This document shows, piece by piece, positions 1 through 10,809 of a stretch of DNA of 64,000 nucleotides. Each line of letters starts with the position of its first letter. The first letter of the stretch is position 1. The DNA is from Bidens hawaiensis (lineage: Eukaryota > Streptophyta > Magnoliopsida > Asterales > Asteraceae). The stretch lies in NCBI GenBank assembly GCA_021521415.1, contig JAIQDT010001101.1, forward strand, positions 496,001-560,000, read 5' to 3'. The position numbers and the translations under genes were made by a program. The notes below the pieces were generated by a model, which did no database searches, was not told the DNA's origin, and saw only the letters and a list, made by a program, of their open reading frames with translations.

Positions 1-186
1 AAAGAATGCAGCATAAACCCCGATTTTGCCACTAGGGGCATCGTACACAGTATGGTGGGGCTCAGGAAACTCAGGCTCGAGAGACTCGAGCATGAACTTC
101 CTGACGATATACTGGTACAGCTCGACAGGAAGATAACACTGGCATTCGCCAGCAGTCTTCTGATCATCAGCATCGTGAGAAGACAT
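1..186 (-). CDS. Antisense ORF of a Tat-type Ty3/gypsy element, N-terminal part
   Basis: The frame opens with ATG at 186 on the minus strand and is still open at the window edge (62 codons, no stop). It begins MSSHDADDQKTAG and continues through YQYIVRKFMLESLEPEF, then DAPSGKIGVYAAFF. The D-A-P-x-G-x-x-G-x-Y pattern resembles the start of the plant family 'putative gypsy-type transposon' (Pfam PF04195, from memory). Some Tat-lineage retrotransposons carry such ORFs in antisense between pol and the 3' LTR, which is the arrangement here: the 3' LTR lies at 1336-2263 on the opposite strand. A TATA box sits about 120 bases upstream of the ATG. Function is unknown and the C-terminus is outside the window. 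Confidence 0.6.
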   Translation of the reverse strand, partial: MSSHDADDQKTAGECQCYLPVELYQYIVRKFMLESLEPEFPEPHHTVYDAPSGKIGVYAAFF

Positions 187-307
187 GGTGGAAGAAAGAA
201 GAGATTTCAGAGCAATGCTTTACTGAAAAAGAGAAATTCGCCGGAAATTACTGGAGAAGAAGAGATGAAAGTGGAAAGTGTGAATTGCAAATAACCTTCT
301 CCCCCTT

Positions 308-316
308 TATATAGCA
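308..316 (-). promoter_or_regulatory. TATA box of the antisense ORF
   Basis: The minus strand reads TATATAAAG followed by a G-rich stretch, 122-130 bases before the ATG at 186. The spacing suits a plant core promoter with a leader of roughly 90 bases. It would drive transcription opposite to the retroelement. Confidence 0.5.
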
Positions 317-639
317 ATCGCAATTAATGCGATGAATTTAATACGGAAGAGAGAGAAATCAAAGGTGCAATGAAACTATGACGCGTGGCAAAAGCAAACT
401 GGCAACAGCTGTCAAAAAGGACGTGTGCCAGAGATTTCGCGGCTACGCGCCCGAAATCCCGTGCCCACGCGCCTGAAAAAGCAACTGGAATGACCACATA
501 GTGTCATGTCGCCATAACTTCTGGCACGTCCTGACACAGTCAGAAGAAACCGTCGCACGACGTTTGAGGTATTGGGTTGTTATCCATCCAACTCTTCAAA
601 TTTCAAAATTTAAAAAATTTGAAGACCAAGGTTCAAAAA

Positions 640-955
640 AGTAAGCGGGAAAATATCCCTTACCTTGGCAAACAAGTAACCATAAGCCGGGTGTGGGTAC
701 AGTGTAAAGGCAAAACCCTTCACATACCTAACACCCGCAGGGAATTGAAGCCAAAATATTTGGCAACCAAGTAACCATAAGACGGGTGCGGGTACAGTGT
801 AAAGGCAAAACCCTTCACATACCTAGCACCCGCAGGGAATGGACGCCAGGAATACCTTGGAAGTAAAGTAACCGTAAGACGGACGCAGGTACAGTGTAAA
901 GGCAAAACCCTTCACATACCTAGCACCCGCTGAGAATTGAAACCAGGAAGGATCT
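640..955. repeat. Three tandem copies of a ~96-bp unit in the retroelement 3' region
   Basis: The marker AAGTAACC recurs at 674, 769 and 866 (steps of 95 and 97). Each unit contains GTACAGTGTAAAGGCAAAAC, CTTCACATACCTA and a CACCCGC block. Tandem repeats just before the 3' LTR are common in Tat-lineage elements. No protein is expected. Confidence 0.85.
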
Positions 956-1335
956 TCTGGGCAATGCTTGTGAAAACGGAAGTAATATCCCCGCATTGCG
1001 GGAACATCGAGTACTACGTTGTTTGAGGCTCCAAGATGGAATTGGTGGTTTAAACATAATTGATCACTATGTTCAAAAACTACCAGAACCACAGGGAGAA
1101 TCCGCACAACTAAGACTCAATGCTCCTGACTTGCGAGGAGGTTACAGACCTACCCGCATCATACCCAAAGACCAAGCAGGAAACTCGGGAATTTCTGCAA
1201 GTGACAAGGACTTCCGCGGGAAGAACCCCCATGGAAAACCTTACAAAAACCCCTTTTCAAAACCCTTTGCTTAAGTCCAAAAGTTCACCTCACTTTATTA
1301 GACATTCGTGAGAAGAACATTGGACTGGGGGGACT

Positions 1336-2263
1336 TGAAGAGGTAGGTCCCAGCAGGGCTCAGTTGGTCCCGCATGACTCACCTTGAACAGGGATGCCTG
1401 CGCAAAGACCATCTACTCCCGCAGGACCCACCATGCTCAGAGAAGCCTATGCGCAGTATGCAAGCTGCATACGCAGGGAAAAGCCTCCCAATGGTAAAGT
1501 AACCCGCCTGTTCCCGCAGTAGCGGATACAAGCCATCAGGGAAGGCTACCCGCACAGCATAGCTACACGCATAAGGCTTAACACTTACAAATTCAGTGTC
1601 ACCTGAAAGAATGAGCAAAGGCGGGAGGGGGAAAACTCCCGCCAAAATGGGCCAGTCCGTATGATGGAGGATCTTTTGCGTGATACCTGACGAGGTAAAG
1701 ACAAAAGATCTGACCAAGAATGCGACAGCTCACTGACAGCAGCGTGGCAGACAGCACGCCACAGCACTGTGACCAATAGCCGCCGCCTGCCCACCAACTC
1801 CTGCCAGACCACGTGCCTAGCCTGCAGTTGGTAGAAGACGAAGAGTGCACGGCACGCCTGCTCTGTGTCAGCCGCTACCTATCCACCACTCACAGGTAGG
1901 GCACGTGCATAGGTTACAGTTGGTAGCGTGTTGGGCCGGCTAAACCCCTTGGAAACCCACCTTCGGCTATAAAAGACAGCAAATGGTATTATCATTTCAT
2001 CATCTACTATCTCGTATAACTTACTTGATAACTGCTCTAATAGTATTCACATACTTTTATATTCAAAGAGCAATATAGACTGATTCTCACGCCGGAGGGT
2101 GGTCACAAGGAGGAACCCCCCCCTTCTCAGTGACGAGCTTACGGTGTCTGTTTTGCAGGTTCCCTGAAGTACAACTTACTCTGCTGGACCTAACCTTCGT
2201 GGGAAACATTACTTAGCCCCCAGATTACCTATAATCTGCCCGGGGTCACTTAGTGTTTCTTCA
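1336..2263 (+). repeat. 3' LTR (928 bp) of the Tat-like element
   Basis: It begins TGAAGAGGTAGG directly after the polypurine tract and ends TTTCTTCA. U3 is about 630 bases, with the TATA box CTATAAAAG at 1967. Downstream lies GATTCTCACGCCGGAGGGTGG, then a conserved ACGGTGTCTGTTTTGCAGGT block. The same block, start and end recur in the solo LTR at 50744-51538, and that comparison fixes the borders. U3 is rich in scattered CCCGCA/CCCGCAG words. Confidence 0.75.
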
Positions 2264-2544
2264 GTAAATAAGCTAGAGCGTGTGCTTATATTAACCAGAT
2301 AAAACAACATTGTTTCGATCTCCATCCACGCCAAGCTATATTAGAAAGTGTGACAATTTTTCTAAAAAACAAACGACAATCTCCAACACATATTTGTAAC
2401 TGTATCAAGCTAACTACATTATCCAAAATTGTTATTAGTATAGTATATACAATTAGGTCGAGCATTTATTCGTGGTCCACATGCAAGGACCCGTATTCCA
2501 TGTTTTCATATAATGCAGATAACCATATCTAAGTGGGCCATCAT

Positions 2545-3199
2545 TAGTGGCGGACCCAGGATTTTTTGCCAATGGGGTCTCAATTTTTTCGGTTTACAAA
2601 ATTTTCGGGTCGGTCGTTATTCGGGTCGGGTCGAGACGAGAAACATAATAAAATACGAAAATATGGTGTCATTAGAAACGAGTAAGTAGAATAAATATAG
2701 ATTAGAAACTAGATAGAACATACACTTTTAATTCATTTTTATTTATACCCGAAAAACATAAACGTAAGCTATATATATATAGTCTTACATAAATAACCAA
2801 GACATGAAAAACTAACTCTTACACAAATAAATGATTAATTATAATATGCATACACAAGATAAATATTTTAAGAATATGTAAAACCCATGTTGTCATTATA
2901 TATGTTGCATGGTGATAATGGTTATATGGGATAAACTAAAGAAAAAACACAAAGACCCTCACTAAATATCTAATATTGACTAGGATATTAAAAAAACTGG
3001 GTATGGTGAGGCTTGAACCTGCAACCTCCCAAAGAAAAAACAAGGAACTTTCCACTAGACTAGTTCAGCCTTAATAGTATGGGTTCCAAGTATTAATTTT
3101 TATGGGGTCCTTACAAAATTTAATATAACGTCTCTAAGTAATTTTTAAAAAACATTGGTGTCCCGGGACTCCGATGGGAACTATATGGGTCCGCCCCGG
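2545..3199. mobile_element. hAT-type non-autonomous element with 8-bp target duplication
   Basis: The ends are inverted: TAGTGGCGGACCCA at the left and the complement of CCGGGGCGGACCCA at the right. GCCATCAT flanks both sides (2537-2544 and 3200-3207), an 8-bp duplication typical of hAT transposition. No transposase ORF is present. The minus strand at about 3005-3075 holds a tRNA-like stretch with a B-box (GGTTCAAGCC), perhaps a captured SINE head. Confidence 0.8.
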
Positions 3200-3207
3200 G
3201 CCATCAT

Positions 3208-5404
3208 AATGGATGTGGTTGTCCACAATGTTTGATTAATGATATTAGTGAGTGTTTGGCATGCAGTTAAATGGGTTCGGGTTGGAGTTAAATGGGTTCA
3301 TATCGTAAACATGTTGAGACGTTAATGAATACCCGTTTATGACATGAATTACACGTTAAACTAATTGTGTTAAATGGTTAACACGCGTGACATGGCGTTT
3401 TATCCCACATAAATTTATAAGTTATAAGTAGTATACATAATTAATTTCCCTCCTCTAAACATCTAACACAATTCGTTACGGATCTATGGACTGTAACTTT
3501 TTATAGCTTTTATTTTAGCACGTTAGTTATATCTTACTATATATTATTAAATTAATCGTGTTAAGTGAGCCCTGTCAACAATCATGTCAAATATGTAATG
3601 TTATTCGTGTTATTGAACTACTTACATTTAATCTTGTTAAACATATCATGTTATGTAACCCACTTATTAAACACACTCACGTTAATATTTCATTAAATGA
3701 CAAATTCAGTCAAATGTGGCCGTCTTTATGTTACATAGTCGTGTCTAGCAGTCTAACACAACATGACATGTTTGTTTGCTTCAATTTCATACGAGTATAT
3801 GTATATGTAAACCTTATTTCTACAAATTATTGAACATAAGTTTTAAATAAATTGATTATATCTAACAAAATTTGATGCTTAATGTAACATAAACCCAATG
3901 ATTTGTTGTTAGGAGACACCATGTCATATAATCTTGGAGATAAATGCTATATTGTTTAATCAATCAATTAACATATTCATGAAGAAACCAATAACAACTT
4001 AATAACGTCGAATCAAATACAAGAATCAATGGAATTGACCACCATCGATCATGACTTGCACACCACATGGTGAAGATAAGACAATGAGGTTGGGGCCACG
4101 AGCCAACGAATCACATGGCTCAATCACCATATATAATGGTTGATTCTTTATGCAACAAATTAAGATCCAATCACCACTTTGGTGAACCACCAACCACTAC
4201 TTTTCCAAACATATGACACCACTTATTGGAATTCACCCTAAGACTTGATAGTAACTTGTATTCAAACCAATATCTTCATGTTATAAGTATTCTTTTTATC
4301 ATCACTTTAATAGCAATAATCACGCTTATGATACGTATGACGGAACGAGTACCCTGTGAGCGTAGACAGTTGAGATGCTCTTCTTTGTATCATGGTTGAT
4401 GATTAATTGATTCTGCTAACGATTCAGCTTGAGTTGTAATTTGTTATGATGATCAAGCATTAAACATGTAAATGAAATAAGATCAACTATAGAGAATACG
4501 AGTTGCAAGAATCAAAGTTTGCTACCGCTATTTGTATGGTCATTAATGAGCTAGAATATTGTTTTATGTTTATAGTTTTGGAACAAAGTTAATATACTAA
4601 TTGATTATACTTTATCATACATATAAATGGATCATGTTCATATCAAGTAATTTTATGACCACCCGTTTTGCCTTTACATAATATAATCCGTTTCAAACAT
4701 AAAGAGTATAAGAGTAATGAATCGGTATACTTTGACATAGACGAGAGAATATGAATCAAGCAAAGAGAGATAGGAGACATGTACTAGTATTAAGTCTTAC
4801 AAGTGTCATATTGAGAATGATTGATATATTCGAATATTATGGGATGTCAAGTTATATATGGCCTTGGTTGTGTCAGAATATTGTCAGAAGTCAATATAGT
4901 TTCTAGAATACCACATATTACCAACTACATGATATCAACTGAGGCTAGTTTCAAATGTCATATATATGATATGGCTAAACTATACTACAGTTAAACTAGA
5001 ATTCTAATCCTCTATTTATTTGTTCACGTTTCTTATAGAGATGAAGATTACGAGCGAGTGAAGTTAAAGAGTTGGATGTTTCATTGTTTTGTTGTTTCTT
5101 GTTTGAACTTTTTATTTTATGTTTAAAACTATTGTCATGTTTAAGACTATATATATCCTTGTTCTTCGCATTGTTTTGGTTGAAAACTCTCGGTTTTATG
5201 TATGTTGCATTGTTGTATTTGAAATTTAGTTGGCTAGAACAAACAAGAACATGTGATTTTGGTTATTCGGTTGTTTTGAATTTTAACCAAAACCAATTCA
5301 AATTAAAGTCGGTTGAACTTGGTTCAGTTAGAAAATTCTGAATTCTATTCGAATAAGCTTTCAGGAATTAAAAAATAAATTCAGATTCGAACAAACCAAA
5401 TAGC
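3208..5404. other. AT-rich spacer without recognisable genes
   Basis: All ORFs are short and of low complexity. The stretch 3240-3840 repeats words such as GTTAAATGG and CACGTTAA and looks like a decayed dispersed repeat. Around 4020-4220 the composition is more balanced, but no coding frame or domain was recognised. Confidence 0.5.
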
Positions 5405-5747
5405 CATTATGTTGCTCGCTCTTCTATTTGTAGGCATCGCGTATCGCGACTAACCTAGTCGCGTCATCAGTAGCTTTGCCACGTATTCCACGTGGTGCCA
5501 CGTGGCATGACACGCGTCTTGGGCTGTCAGACCACGTCATCGCGATACGCGATGACGTAGGAACTAGGGGTGATCGCGTATTGTGACGCCGACCATTTGG
5601 GATTCTGTGACATACACATCGCGATACGCGATTGGTTGTCTTTTGATCCATCGCGTAATGTGATGGGTCAAGAAAATCAGAATTTTCAATATGGCCCATG
5701 ACTTTGCTTACTTGACGTTTTTGGATTGAAAATTTCAAGATGTTACA
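5405..5747 (-). mobile_element. Truncated LTR: U3 and TATA region
   Basis: On the minus strand this starts TGTAACATCTTGAAATTTTC at 5747, matching the start of the solo LTR at 43621 (TGTAACAACGTGAAAATTTC). It contains several copies of a CATCGCG...CGCGATG palindrome, two CACGTG boxes (5489, 5499) and a TATA-like ACAAATAG near 5425. Sequence beyond the TATA region has no LTR match, so the fragment is broken near 5405. Confidence 0.6.
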
Positions 5748-6142
5748 TTTTTATTGCAAATCAACCACAAACTAGTTAAAAACACACAGTAGATGACCTA
5801 ACAGAATCTTAACATATGAAACAATCACCAAGGAAACTGTGAAACAATAAAACTCGTCAAACAATCCTAAGCACACATATGCATCGAATGAACAACAATA
5901 AACTGTTTACATGATCATAAATCCATAACCGAAATCAAGTCCCAAACCAAAATCAAATGTCAACAAAGTTTATCATAAAGCCTAGGTTGTCTAAAGCGTT
6001 TAGCGTGCATGATTACATTAAACAAAGCAATAACACTAAAATCATGGTGAAATAACAATAAAGAACAATAGATTAAAGGCAATAAAACTCGTAGTCTTCG
6101 ATTTCGCTTCAATCGTCACCGTGAGATTCCAAGCCTTCAAAA
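5748..6142. other. Spacer between LTR fragment and solo LTR
   Basis: AT-rich, with no ORF or domain recognised. It ends in CAAAA (6138-6142), the left target duplication of the solo LTR that follows. Confidence 0.5.
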
Positions 6143-7149
6143 TCTCACACCCCAACATACGGCGGAAATGCCGGGGCGTGAGCTGATTGCTAACAGTTCT
6201 CAATGTACTATCATGCAAAATTGGAAATTTCAATATCTATTAAATTAAATTCATTTAAAATCAAATATTCAATATAATATCCAAAATCAACTAATTCACC
6301 AAACAAACAAACATATATCATAAATCAAAAGTCTTGTTTATTTCTCTATCTTGAATCCTAAGTTCTCTTTCAAATCCTGTTAACTTCACATCATAACATG
6401 ACCTGCATATGCGTTAAAAATAAAGTAGATTTGTCAACACAAGGTTGAGTGAGTAGCACACCAGTTTTGATGTATATATATAATAGATAAATAAATACGC
6501 AACAAAGTCAAATTATCTAAGCAATTCAACCAGTGAGTAAATAAATGAGTTGTTGATAAGCACGATGCCAGATAAACTAGACGATGGCTATTGCGACTGT
6601 CGTATGATCATACTATTCTGAGATTATGTTGGACCTCTCCGAATGAGGTTCACATAAAGCAAATAAGCACATAAAAAATAAGGTACAAATCGTTAAACAC
6701 AAGTGACAATAGTTGCAGTTTGTGTGTTAAATAGTAGGAAAATAAATATTAAACGCATATGTCCTAAAACGGTAAAAATAAGTAAAATAGGGGAATGTGG
6801 TACCCACCTCAATAGATGAGCAAAAGTGAAAAGAGAAATATTAAGAATGATTAGTGCGGATCACGCATTGACGATAAAGCTTAATAAGGAAAATAGAATA
6901 CGAAGATACTAAGTTAATGAACTAGATCGGATATGAGAGTACGATAGTTATAATTATATTAAGTTATATTATATTATTAGTTTGTAAATTCTTTAAAAAG
7001 TATATTATAATATTTTATTATATATAAACATATTATATCAATAAAATACATCTTTTAAAAATTATTAGTTAGTTAAAGTATATAAATATATAATAAGTTT
7101 GCCTTTTGTATATATATATTAAATTAATAACGTTAATTTACGTGATATT

Positions 7150-7990
7150 ATATATCTATAATATATATAAACGAAAACAACAAAATCCTACGTGTCGCGA
7201 TGTGGTCGCTCCCCCTTTTTTTGGAGTCACCAGATTTCCTTGATTTTTAAATGAAATCTTCTCATGCATTTGACCCGAATTTATGGGTATGGGTCTAATC
7301 AAACCCATATATTTCTTAAATGGGTTATAACATCTCATTAAATTAAAAACTAATCCCACCAAATATTTGATATAAAAATCTTATAAAGTAGGATATACTA
7401 AAAATTAATATACTATTTATTTAAAAAAGATATATATTATTTATAATTAAAAAACAATTTTATAGTAAAAAAAATAAACGGGTTTTGTGTCTCATCAAAC
7501 CATATAGCTTTTAAACCGGGTTATAACATCTCATTTATTTGTGAAACAATTTATCATCAAACCATAAGTATATTATTAACTTTCATACAATAAAAAAAAA
7601 ATTCAAAACATAAATAAATATTAGAAACAAATAATCCCCGTAAATAAACGAAACATTTAAAAGATATATGATTGTTTCTTACATTTACTCAAGCCACCAT
7701 ATTGTTTTATTTGTAAATGAAGACTTTAAATGCATTTGACCCGAATTCACGGTATGGGTCTCACCATACCTAGATAACCTTAAACAAGTTATAACATAAA
7801 GTAGGGATATGCAAATTTTATAAAGTAGGGATATACTAAATATTAATATCCAACTTTTTAAGAAAAATATTATTTATAATAAGAAACAATTTCATAGTAA
7901 AAAAAAATAAGCGGGTCATGTGTCTCAGCAAACGCATAGCTTTTAAGCGGGTTATAACGTGTCATTTATTTGTGAAACTATTTTATCATC
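7150..7990 (-). repeat. Two diverged copies of a ~500-bp repeat (also at 36298-37825)
   Basis: The complement of 7150-7560 matches units B and C at 37240-37820, including GACTCCAAAAAAAGGGGAGC, the CGCGACACGTAGGAT region, GAATTCGGGTCAAATGCAT and the AACCCGGTTTAAAAGC block. A second, more decayed copy follows to about 7990. Both lie inside the solo LTR, so they were inserted after it or form an expansion within it. Confidence 0.65.
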
Positions 7991-8027
7991 AAACCCTTAC
8001 TATATTATTAACTTTTTTATAATACAT

Positions 8028-8408
8028 CATCATCATCGTACTCAGTATATCCCACCAGTAGCAAAGCTATGGTAGGGTCTGAGGAGGGTAAGATGTAGAC
8101 AGCCTTACCTCTACCCCATAAGGATAGAGAGGCTGCTTCCTGTGAGAACCCCGGCTCGATAGTAGTTTTGCATCAAGCCTTTGACATAAGGCACATAACA
8201 CTCAATCATCGGGAAACCGGCTGATCGGTGTATGTACCCTTGTCTTTCGGCTATCAACGCCACTACATGATGCCTAATTAACCTTCCGCCACTTTTAACG
8301 TTATTTTCACGAGATTAGTAAAATAATGTCAAAATTAGTGCAATTTCATTTTTGCCCACACGAGGGTTCACACATATATATATTATATGGCGCACCGCAA
8401 GCAGGGCG
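8028..8408 (-). mobile_element. SINE with 19-bp target site duplication
   Basis: TAACTTTTTTATAATACAT occurs exactly at 8009-8027 and 8409-8427. Between them the minus strand carries the plant SINE 3' signature: GAGCCGGGGTTCTCACAGGA, GCAGCCTCTCTATCC, GTAGAGGTAAGGCTGTCTAC, then a short-repeat tail of ATG triplets. This block matches what I remember as the 'Angio-domain' shared by many angiosperm SINEs. The 5' tRNA-like part is poorly recognisable. A third partial copy of the target sequence follows at 8429-8445. Confidence 0.8.
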
Positions 8409-8689
8409 TAACTTTTTTATAATACATACTTTTTTATAATACATAAAATTAAAATGCAAAAAAATATGAATATTAGACACGAAAAAGAAACACAACCCCC
8501 GTAATACGAGAAATAAAAACTAGGTAGTATATATACATATATGTTTACATATACGTACATACATGGACGAAAGATGCGAGAAACACCAATATTATAGTCG
8601 GGTTTTAATAAAGTAATTTATTTAATAATTATTATTATTATGGTTAATAAAATACTTTTAAAAACAATTTACCAAAATTATCTAAAAAA

Positions 8690-8770
8690 ACGGGGTTGTA
8701 GGGGTTGAACCGCGACCTGCCATCCCCTAACCAATGACTTAACTAGCTGGGCTAACCAGCGACGTGCAAC
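8690..8770 (-). repeat. tRNA-like (SINE head) sequence
   Basis: The minus strand contains GGTTAGCCCAGCTAGTTAAG (A-box-like) and, about 30 bases on, CGGTTCAACCCC (B-box-like). It does not close into a cloverleaf with paired ends, so it is read as a tRNA-derived SINE head or tRNA relic rather than a working tRNA gene. Confidence 0.4.
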
Positions 8771-9764
8771 AAAGGTTAGGAATGATCAATTATAAACAAA
8801 CACAGACTAAACAGGATTTGATTATAAACCCTAACAACTCAATTGATTAAATCTAATATCGTTAATCGTTTAAGCCTTAGGGCTTTTGTTTATCAGGTTA
8901 TAGCGATCATAATGCATCAACTAATTACCTCAGAGGATGCCCAAATGAGTGTGTAATGATCGTTACAGTCGCCGGCTAAAGAGGAGTATGAATGAGCCAT
9001 TAAACGATAAAACTAATTCAATTATTTATAGGGCTGATGACGATTAAGGTTTAAGGATCGTATATATCAATTTAATTGGATTATACTCAACTATTTCGTG
9101 TCCAACAAGATCAAAAGGTTGTCGGCTACGTATTTAGGAAAGAATGGATCAATACTGATTTTATTAACATGTTTACGATGTCGATTAGGCCGAAATTAAC
9201 ATTAATAACATAATTACATGATCAATTAACAATAATAACACGAAAATTGTGGTCCAAGATATACATTTTGATAACCGGGTACAAGAAATTGAATACGAAT
9301 TCGGGGCTGGGTCATGGTTATCCAGATTAGGAAATGGTTTATAACTAAATTTTCATTTATAGTCCCTGAGGTTTGAGGATGGCACATAAAGGGATTAAAC
9401 TTTATATTTTAGGTTAAAAGTGTCAAAACAAGAAATGTATACTATATTTTATATAAATAATTTAAACAATAATATATTAATAATTAGGGTTAAGTTATTC
9501 TACAAAGGGTAACAAAAATGAGAAGTTTGAGAAGCCATAAATAATTGACATGTGTCAAGTGGGTACCAAAAGAAAAAGGGTATAGAGGTAATTGTACACA
9601 TTTTCTCTCTCCACGGGCACATGTTAATACCCCCATCATTTTAGAACGTTTATAACTTTTTCGTATGATATTTTTTTTTAAAAAAAATCATCATAATAAC
9701 AAGCGTTTTTTTATCTTTAATATGAGTATGATTTTTGTTATATAAAATTTAAAACAAAAATCAC

Positions 9765-10130
9765 GTCATTGTGTCATTGTGTCTTTTCGCACATTATTGT
9801 GCCTTTTCGCTTATCATTGTGTCTTTTTTCATTGTGTCTTTTCGCACACCATTGTGTCTTTTTTCGTCACTGTGTCTATTCGCACACCATTGTGTCTTTT
9901 CACTTATCATTGTGTCTTTTTTCGTCATTGTGTCTTTTCGTACACCATTGTGTCTTTTTTCGTCATTGTGTCTTTTAGTACACCATTATGTCTTTTCGCA
10001 TCATTGTGTCTTTTTTCGTCATTGTGTCTTTTTTCGTTATTGTGTCTTTTCGCTTATCATTGTGTCTTTTTTCGTCATTGTGTCTTTTTTCGTCACTGTG
10101 TCTTTTCGCACACCATTGTGTCTTTTTATC
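9765..10130 (+). repeat. Tandem array built on CATTGTGTCTTTT
   Basis: About twenty units of 17-22 bases share CATTGTGTCTTTT. They alternate between endings TTCGT and CGCACAC. Because the period is not fixed, all three plus frames stay open and give Phe/Cys/Val/Ser-rich translations. These are a composition artefact, not proteins. Confidence 0.9.
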
Positions 10131-10375
10131 TAATACATAAAACACAATGCTTAATACATGTTACACAATAACTTGAAACGTAAAACACAATGGTGAATAC
10201 GTATAACACAACCTAAAACGTAAGACACAATGGTGAATACGTATAACACAATGACCTAAAACGTAAGACACAATGGTGAATACGTATAACACAATGACTT
10301 GAAACGTAAAACACAATGGAAACAACATATTACACAATGACACAATGAACAACAAAAAAAACACAATTAAAAAAA
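10131..10375. repeat. Opposed tandem array built on AAAACACAATGG
   Basis: Units of about 33-37 bases contain AAAACACAATGGTGAATACG followed by TATAACACAATGAC. The core AAAACACAATG is the complement of the CATTGTGT(C)TTTT core in the array to the left, so the arrays face each other across about 10131 at the centre of the foldback element. Confidence 0.85.
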
Positions 10376-10809
10376 ACCCATCAATTTTTTTTTATTTTTA
10401 TATAACAATATGATACTCATATTAAAGATAAAAAACCCCTATTATTATGGTGAATTTTTTTTAAAAAAATAATGTCGTATGAAAAAGTTATGGACATTTT
10501 AAAATGATGGGGGGATTGACATGTGCCTTGCATGTGGAGAGAGAAAGTGAACAAAGATGAGTTATTACCTTCATGTCATTTTCATCAATTTTTATTTATT
10601 AAATTAATCTCAGTCATTCAAATCTAAGATCAATGGACTAGATTCCTTCGCACCCTTCTCATTTTTGTTGTCCTTTGTATTTTAACTTTACCCTTAATAA
10701 TTAATCTTCTCTATAAACCCTGACTTTTAAGAAAATAACCCGAACCTCAAAACGGGTCAGGTTTTAAAAGAAAAAATATAAATTCAAAAACCCGAGTTGT
10801 TACACAAAA

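Larger units (their letters stand above)
1..2263 (+). mobile_element. 3' end of a Ty3/gypsy (Tat-like) LTR retrotransposon
   Basis: In order, this holds the antisense ORF (minus), the 96-bp tandem repeats, a non-coding stretch, a G-rich polypurine tract at about 1320-1335 and the 3' LTR at 1336-2263. The gag-pol part lies to the left of the window. The orientation is fixed by the LTR TATA box at 1967 on the plus strand. The five bases after the element are GTAAA, which should match those before the 5' LTR outside the window. The Tat assignment rests on layout and on the antisense ORF, since no polymerase is visible. Confidence 0.65.
9487..10693. mobile_element. Mutator-like foldback element with 10-bp target duplication
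   Basis: The ends are inverted copies: left GGGTTAAGTTATTCTACAAA, right in complement GGGTAAAGTTAAAATACAAA. The inverted similarity continues inward over some 270 bases (e.g. ACAAAAATGAGAAG, CATCATTTTA, ATAACTTTTTC, TCTTTAATATGAGTAT on both arms). TTAATAATTA flanks both sides (9477-9486 and 10694-10703); Mutator-like elements give 8-11 bp duplications. The middle is filled by two tandem arrays in opposite sense. No transposase ORF is present, so it is non-autonomous. The two halves (about 645 and 560 bases) could pair into one long hairpin. Confidence 0.8.
6143..10804 (-). mobile_element. Solo LTR (TSD CAAAA) carrying nested insertions
   Basis: The left end reads TCTCACACCCCAAC (the LTR 3' end in complement; the expected form is TGTCACACCCC), and the right end is TGTTACA at 10798-10804. 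CAAAA flanks it at 6138-6142 and 10805-10809, a 5-bp duplication typical of LTR integrases. A minus-strand TATA box (CTATAAATAA, 9032-9023) gives the orientation. Removing the foldback element, the SINE and the ~500-bp repeat copies leaves roughly 2.2 kb, close to the 1957-bp LTR at 43621. With that correction U3 is about 550 bases. No internal domain is present. The duplication is low-complexity, so the call rests on all points together. Confidence 0.65.

Noticed and set aside
5424..5738. Minus-strand ORF of 104 codons
   Set aside because: Lies wholly in the LTR U3 region with its palindromes; no protein similarity and the LTR match explains it.
8690..8770. A functional tRNA gene
   Set aside because: A- and B-box-like words exist, but the acceptor stem does not pair and no terminator T run is placed correctly.
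9769..10171. Three overlapping plus-strand ORFs of 69-130 codons, Phe/Cys/Val/Ser-rich
   Set aside because: They are translations of the short tandem array in all three frames; no start context, no domain, and the array explains them.
10161..10364. Minus-strand ORF of 67 codons with repeated residues
   Set aside because: Same cause: the opposed AAAACACAATGG array.
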